Below, piece after piece: positions 13,382 to 16,787 of a stretch of 16,787 nt of DNA (position 1 is the first letter of the stretch; each line of letters starts with the position of its first letter). The DNA lies in contig RPOS01000057.1 of assembly GCA_003820635.1 (NCBI GenBank), forward strand, positions 1-16,787, given 5' to 3'. Both the position numbers and the translations under genes were made by a program. The notes below the pieces were generated by a model. The model saw nothing but the letters and a program-made list of their open reading frames with translations, did not search any database and was not told the origin of the DNA. Origin of the DNA: Verrucomicrobiaceae bacterium (GTDB lineage: Bacteria > Verrucomicrobiota > Verrucomicrobiae > Verrucomicrobiales > Akkermansiaceae).

Positions 13382-13957
13382 GCCAGCTGGCCGCCGATCA
13401 GCCTGCCGCTCAAGGATGCCCTCGACTGGGCCGCAGCCTCCGGTCTGGAATCATGGCTGAATGCGCGCGCGGTCTGGTTTGCCGCCGCAGACAAGTGGGA
13501 CGAGGCGCTTACGTCGCTCGAAGCCTCTCTTGCCACCCATCCCGGCTCGTTCGTGGCACTGGCCCTGCAAGGCTTGATCCAATGGAAAATCCGCAACGAT
13601 GCCACCGCCGGCCGCGCCTCGCTCGAGGCCGCGCTCGTGGCCCGTTTCGACAACAGCACCGCCTGCCACCTCGACACATTGCTCAAGGAACAAGGCGATC
13701 ACGCAGCCCGCCAACACTTGCTCACACGCTGGACCGATCCGGCCGACTACCGCCACGGCGAAACGGAAGCCGAAGTCCTGCTCGATACCGGCAAGCCGCA
13801 AGCCTGCCTCGACCTGTTGGAAAACCGCGAGTGGACGCGCCACCATTGCCGCCACCGCCGCACCAAACTCTGGGTCGCCGCACGCGAAGCCCTCGGCCAG
13901 GAGACCGCGCCGGTCCCCTCCTCTCTCGGCGAGGATCCCTATGTCGTCGGCCGTTGA
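13374..13957 (+). pseudogene. DUF5107/TPR-type protein, C-terminal remnant
   Basis: The frame is open from about 13374 to the TGA at 13955-13957, giving about 190 residues with no proper start. The sequence has repeated helical pairs of TPR type: WLNARAVWFAAADKWDEAL, LEASLATHPGSFVALALQG, AEVLLDTGKPQACLDLLENR. It ends TKLWVAAREALGQ and GEDPYVVGR, which resembles the end of large DUF5107 tetratricopeptide proteins (normally about 1000 aa); that assignment is from memory of the family. A GTG at 13553 would give 134 aa, but the open frame and helical repeats extend well upstream, so truncation is likelier than a short gene. It begins at GGCGCGCC next to the opposite-strand DUF4838-like piece. Confidence 0.55.
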
Positions 13958-14160
13958 TGAGAGGCGACCCCCAACAACTTGCGCCTTCAGCCTGAACCAT
14001 GGCCATGAAACCGTGCGATGGCTCCCTCGCCACTTCGGATACCTCGCCTATCTGTTCGATCATGGTGACAAGCCCATCACCTGCTGGGATCTCTATCTTG
14101 CGATTCGGCCGGAAGAGAAGGAAAAGACCGGTGGGCCTGGGTGGTCCATTGTCTGGCCGG
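13958..14160 (+). other. Unassigned 200-bp stretch, possible unknown gene piece
   Basis: No complete gene is visible. One plus-strand frame reads like protein with ordinary codon use, including HGHETVRWLPRHFGYLAYLF and DHGDKPITCWDLYLAIR, but has no start and runs into the antisense of the antitoxin. I do not recognise it. It may be another gene fragment in this broken region. Confidence 0.25.
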
Positions 14161-14463
14161 TCATGCCGGGACGAATCGCAGCTCAACTTTTCTTCCGAGT
14201 GCGGCAGCCGCCTTGCCGAGACTGGCGATGGTGAGGGAAGGATTCGCGGGATCGAGAATCCGATCCAAGGAAGCCCGACTGGTTTTCATGCGGGTGGCGA
14301 GTTGAGTCTTGGTGATGTGTTCCTGTTCCAAGATCTGTTGAAGCTGGAGAGCCACCACACGCTTGAGGGCGAGGACTTCGACTTCGGGACGAATTCCCTC
14401 ATCTGCGAGGAAGTCGCTAAAATCACTTCCGCGATGGATGTTCTGGTGTGTTTTGGTTTTCAT
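14161..14463 (-). CDS. HigA-type XRE antitoxin
   Basis: A complete 100-aa protein with a Cro/C1 helix-turn-helix at residues about 45-72 (TKTQLATRMKTSRASLDRIL), followed by a short region ending RKVELRFVPA, as in HigA-type antitoxins. These bind the partner toxin and repress their own promoter. Its ATG overlaps the stop of the toxin-like frame by four bases (ATGA), so the two are translationally coupled. Toxin-first order is that of higBA. The antitoxin looks intact while the partner is shortened, so it may now be an orphan regulator. Confidence 0.8.
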   Translation of the reverse strand: MKTKTHQNIHRGSDFSDFLADEGIRPEVEVLALKRVVALQLQQILEQEHITKTQLATRMKTSRASLDRILDPANPSLTIASLGKAAAALGRKVELRFVPA

Positions 14464-14717
14464 TTTCGGTGTTCTTTCATGTAGCTAGCCTGCCGTTTGC
14501 GGGCGAGGTCCAGTTCCTGTTTTGGGGCTGTCCGTGACTTTTTGATGATCCCATGGAGAAGGATGATTTCCTCATCGACCACGATGAAGAAAGTTCTCGC
14601 GATGCGCTCCCCGAGCGAGGAACGCACCTCCCATAAGCCTCCGCCCAGCGAGTCCACCAACGGTTTTCCCACCGGCCATCCGCCAGTCCACTCACCAGAA
14701 TTGGCAAGCCGGCAGAA
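14460..14717 (-). pseudogene. HigB/DUF891-type (RelE-like) toxin, N-terminally truncated
   Basis: The C-terminal two-thirds is well preserved: GWPVGKPLVDSLGGGLWEVR, then RIARTFFIVVDEEIILLHG and IIKKSRTAPKQELDLARKR, the hallmark of phage-derived Gp49-like/HigB ribosome-dependent mRNA endonucleases (normally about 110-120 aa). A GTG at 14670-14672 gives only 70 aa. Reading upstream in frame gives FCRLANSGEWTGGWPVGKP: the first part resembles the family's N-terminal strand (F.R..SG..P.REW) fused directly to the later GWP motif, as if about 20-25 residues had been deleted. No start codon is found before the neighbouring gene fragment. It is probably inactive, although a short product is possible. 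Confidence 0.6.
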
Positions 14718-14759
14718 GCGGCCAGGGCCAACTGATCCATCGTGGGTCGGATGCCGCCG

Positions 14760-14840
14760 ATTTTCGGCATGGGTGCCGATGTCGCCGATATATCCGGCGG
14801 CACCGGAGCGCTTGGGATCGATGTGCCAGGAGGCTTGTTT
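14760..14840 (-). pseudogene. Gfo/Idh/MocA oxidoreductase, 27-codon remnant
   Basis: Directly after the isomerase stop, in the same frame, lies KQASWHIDPKRSGAAGYIG followed by DIGTHAEN. This matches the conserved mid-protein motif of one Gfo/Idh/MocA subgroup (W..DP..sG..G..GDIGtHa.n), which holds the active-site His. Nothing else of that protein is found; the frame then continues into the toxin remnant. It differs from the intact oxidoreductase at 15619-16665 (GGILYDWGVHLLEY), so it came from another family member. Confidence 0.55.
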
Positions 14841-15608
14841 TTAGTCACACAAGCCTTTGAGATAATCCAAGCTGAGCGCGATGCATTCGAAGGGATCTGT
14901 GGGGCAGGTGTCCTGCTCGACGATGAACCACTGGCAGCCTGCGGCCTTCGCTGCAGCGAGGATTTCCGGGATATTCATATTTCCATGGCCGACCTCCGCG
15001 AAGAGGCGTTCGCCCTTGGCCGTGACGGTGTAGTCTTTCACATGCAGCAGCGGCAGACGACCGGTGAGGCGGCGGCATGCTTCGGCAGGATCGCCACCAC
15101 CGGCCTGAACCCAATGGATGTCGAGTTCGGCCTGAAGATGCTCCGGCGATGTGCGGGCAAAAATGTCATCCAGCACGGTGCGGCCATCGCGTTGGAAATA
15201 CTCAAGGGCGTGGTTGTGATAACAAAGCGTCATGCCAGCACGACGCAACATGGCACCAGCGGAATCAAGTCCGGCAATCAGTTCATCCACCTGCTTGGTG
15301 TTCGAGAAATCGATGCCATCAGGCCAGGGATAGACTGCATGAGTGATGCCGAATTCCCCCAAGCGATCCACCACCTGCTGGGGATTCTCCAGAATCATCT
15401 GGGGCGACTCGTGGCTGGAGCAAATTTGCAAGCCTGCATCGCGAACGATCTTTGCCGCTTCGGCGGGCGGCAGACCTGCGGTTCCGGCAAGCTCGACGGC
15501 ATGATAGCCGATTTCGCGCACACGCTTGATCGTTGCCACGAAATCATCAGGGGTTTCGGTGAAGTCTCTCAGCGTGTAGAGCTGAATGGCGATTTGTTCG
15601 GTTTTCAT
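14841..15608 (-). CDS. Sugar phosphate isomerase/epimerase (xylose isomerase-like TIM barrel)
   Basis: A 255-aa protein of the AP-endonuclease-2 / xylose isomerase-like barrel family. I chose the ATG at 15606-15608 because the first strand begins there (MKTEQIAIQLYTLRDF); the frame is open further up but overlaps the previous gene. Metal and catalytic residues fall in the expected strands: Glu in HAVELAG, His in CYHNHALEY, Asp in ELDIHWVQAGG, His in LLHVKD, Glu in FIVEQD. These enzymes isomerise or epimerise sugars, inositols or keto-sugars in the cytoplasm, and often use products of Gfo/Idh/MocA dehydrogenases. It starts 10 bp after the oxidoreductase stop, so they form an operon. The substrate is not determinable here. 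Confidence 0.85.
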   Translation of the reverse strand: MKTEQIAIQLYTLRDFTETPDDFVATIKRVREIGYHAVELAGTAGLPPAEAAKIVRDAGLQICSSHESPQMILENPQQVVDRLGEFGITHAVYPWPDGIDFSNTKQVDELIAGLDSAGAMLRRAGMTLCYHNHALEYFQRDGRTVLDDIFARTSPEHLQAELDIHWVQAGGGDPAEACRRLTGRLPLLHVKDYTVTAKGERLFAEVGHGNMNIPEILAAAKAAGCQWFIVEQDTCPTDPFECIALSLDYLKGLCD

Positions 15609-15618
15609 GATGGGTGGG

Positions 15619-16665
15619 TCAGCAGTATTTGGCAGGAAGCGCGCGGCCCTGTTTGGCGCTCTGCACGGCAAGGTCGATGATGTGGATGGGGCGGCGCGAC
15701 CACTCGGGGGTGATGACGAGCTTTGTGCCTTTGGTGAGGTGATCGGCGATGTTTTGATAAAAGCAGTGCCATTCGTCGGGGCGGTGCCTGCCTTCCTCCA
15801 CAGTGAGTGACTGACCGTTGCGCGAACGCAATTCGTAGCCGCTGTTGTAGCCGTGAATGTCGGTGATGTAGCTGCCCTCGGTGCCCGTGATTTCGAGCGT
15901 GCCGGGCTTTTTGTTTGAATCAATCGCGCTGATCGTGAGTTGCATCCAAACGCCGTTGCGGAAACGGATGGTGGCGCTGGCCTCGTCCTCGATGGTGTCT
16001 TTTTTCCACTTTGTTTTCGGCGCCCAGTAGCCGGACTTGGCGAAGCCGCTCACCTCCACCACTTCGGAGTCGATGAGCTGCAGGCTGTATTCCAGCAAGT
16101 GCACGCCCCAGTCATAAAGGATGCCGCCGGAAATACTGCGGCTGCCGCGCCACCAGTCGCCGGGCTGCGATCGCTCACCCATCCGCGCCTCAACGCGCAC
16201 GATCTCGCCGATGCGCTTGTTTTTCTTGATGTGATCGATGGCGCTGAGAATGCATCCGTCCCAGTGCCGGTTGTGATAGGTCGAGAGCACCACGCCCGAT
16301 TTCCTGGCGGCGGCGATCATGGCATCGCACTCGGCGGTGGTGATCGCCAGCGGCTTCTCGCAAACCACATGGCGACCGGCCTTGAGACATTGCAGAGCGA
16401 GCTTCGCGTGCGTGTTGTGCGGCGTGATGATCGTGACAAGGTTGACATCCGACTTGCGGAGCATTTCGGCGACAGTCGAGTAAGTCTGAATGCCGGGGAA
16501 ATCTGCCTCGGCGACTTTCAACCGCTCGGCATCGACCTCGCAGACGGCCACCGGTGTCATGCCGGCCTGTTCCATTTCCTTGAGATGGCCGCGCCCCATG
16601 TTGAAGGCCCCGCCATAGCCGATGACTCCGACGCGGATGTCTGATGCGTTTTTGTATTTTTTCAT
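15619..16665 (-). CDS. Gfo/Idh/MocA family NAD(P)-dependent oxidoreductase
   Basis: A 348-aa protein. The ATG at 16663-16665 (MKKYKNASDIRVGVIGYGG) puts the Rossmann strand at the N-terminus; a TTG at 16689 would overlap the preceding gene. The dinucleotide loop is GYGGAFNMG, the conserved CEKPLA motif is present, and the catalytic region GGILYDWGVHLLEY carries the active-site His and Asp. The family oxidises or reduces sugars, inositols and related polyols, usually in the cytoplasm; no twin-arginine leader is seen. It sits between a ThuA-like gene (20 bp upstream) and a sugar isomerase (10 bp downstream), the familiar ThuA/Gfo/isomerase set of Verrucomicrobiota, probably for a less common sugar. 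No ribosome site is obvious. Confidence 0.9.
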   Translation of the reverse strand: MKKYKNASDIRVGVIGYGGAFNMGRGHLKEMEQAGMTPVAVCEVDAERLKVAEADFPGIQTYSTVAEMLRKSDVNLVTIITPHNTHAKLALQCLKAGRHVVCEKPLAITTAECDAMIAAARKSGVVLSTYHNRHWDGCILSAIDHIKKNKRIGEIVRVEARMGERSQPGDWWRGSRSISGGILYDWGVHLLEYSLQLIDSEVVEVSGFAKSGYWAPKTKWKKDTIEDEASATIRFRNGVWMQLTISAIDSNKKPGTLEITGTEGSYITDIHGYNSGYELRSRNGQSLTVEEGRHRPDEWHCFYQNIADHLTKGTKLVITPEWSRRPIHIIDLAVQSAKQGRALPAKYC

Positions 16666-16685
16666 GATGTTGTGTTTGTTGGAAA

Positions 16686-16787
16686 TCAAAGTGCGTTCCC
16701 TGCCCAGAGGATGCCATTGAGGGACATTTGGAAAACCTGCGGATATCTATCGAACTCGGCGGGATCGTGTCCAAGTGCCGAGTAGAA
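16686..16787 (-). CDS. ThuA-like protein, C-terminal end only
   Basis: The last 33 codons of a gene continuing past the window edge, in phase with the final base. VFYSALGHD-type wording (FYSALGHDPAEFDRYPQVF) followed by LNGILWAGN is the characteristic C-terminus of ThuA-like, glutamine-amidotransferase-fold proteins found in trehalose- and sugar-utilisation loci. The stop lies 20 bp before the oxidoreductase start, so it is most likely the first visible gene of that operon. The exact role of ThuA-like proteins is not settled. Confidence 0.75.
   Translation of the reverse strand, partial: FYSALGHDPAEFDRYPQVFQMSLNGILWAGNAL

Noticed and set aside
14742..15680. Plus-strand ORF (312 codons) opposite the isomerase
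   Set aside because: Antisense shadow of a well-conserved isomerase frame; no family-like sequence.
1..16787. CRISPR arrays, tRNA or rRNA genes, IS ends
   Set aside because: I saw no regularly spaced repeats, cloverleaf sequences, rRNA motifs or transposase in either strand.

Overview
The window is GC-rich DNA that looks bacterial. Its gene content is typical of Verrucomicrobiota or a related PVC lineage: secreted multi-domain glycoside hydrolases, a GH106-like enzyme, UroD-like and PhyH-like proteins, and a ThuA / Gfo-Idh-MocA / sugar-isomerase cluster. Most starts lack a clear Shine-Dalgarno. The lineage is inferred from gene families only; there is no rRNA or tRNA in the window.

Layout. 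(1) 1-1716, plus strand: the 3' part of a PhyH-type dioxygenase gene and a complete UroD-like gene. (2) 1717-2062: a scar holding the 3' end of an AraC-type regulator gene (minus strand) joined to an 80-bp decayed copy of part of the GH106-like gene found 8 kb downstream. (3) 2063-8443, plus strand: two adjacent secreted paralogues (1137 and 985 aa) sharing a beta-sandwich plus a barrel with a 'WKLDF.Y.DGPG' signature, but with different N-terminal modules. (4) 8445-9689, minus strand: a GntR-HTH / LacI-type sensor regulator, convergent with the enzymes. A possible 71-aa ORF lies just upstream of it in the same frame. (5) 9931-13059, plus strand: a 1042-aa GH106-like enzyme. (6) 13060-14840: a patchwork of truncated gene pieces (DUF4838-like, DUF5107/TPR-like, an unknown piece, Gfo/Idh/MocA) around a HigBA-type toxin-antitoxin pair whose toxin has lost its N-terminus. 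(7) 14841-16787, minus strand: sugar isomerase/epimerase, Gfo/Idh/MocA oxidoreductase and the end of a ThuA-like gene, probably one operon read ThuA to isomerase.

The enzyme genes plus regulator look like a glycan-utilisation locus: exported enzymes cut a glycan, the GH106-like enzyme removes a sugar such as rhamnose, and the ThuA/Gfo/isomerase genes oxidise or rearrange the products. The regulator probably responds to a sugar. The substrate cannot be read from the sequence.

The most unusual aspects are the two large paralogues, which I cannot place confidently in a known GH family, and the number of small gene fragments and short shared sequences at gene ends. These include a 25-bp sequence that gives two unrelated proteins the same last eight residues.
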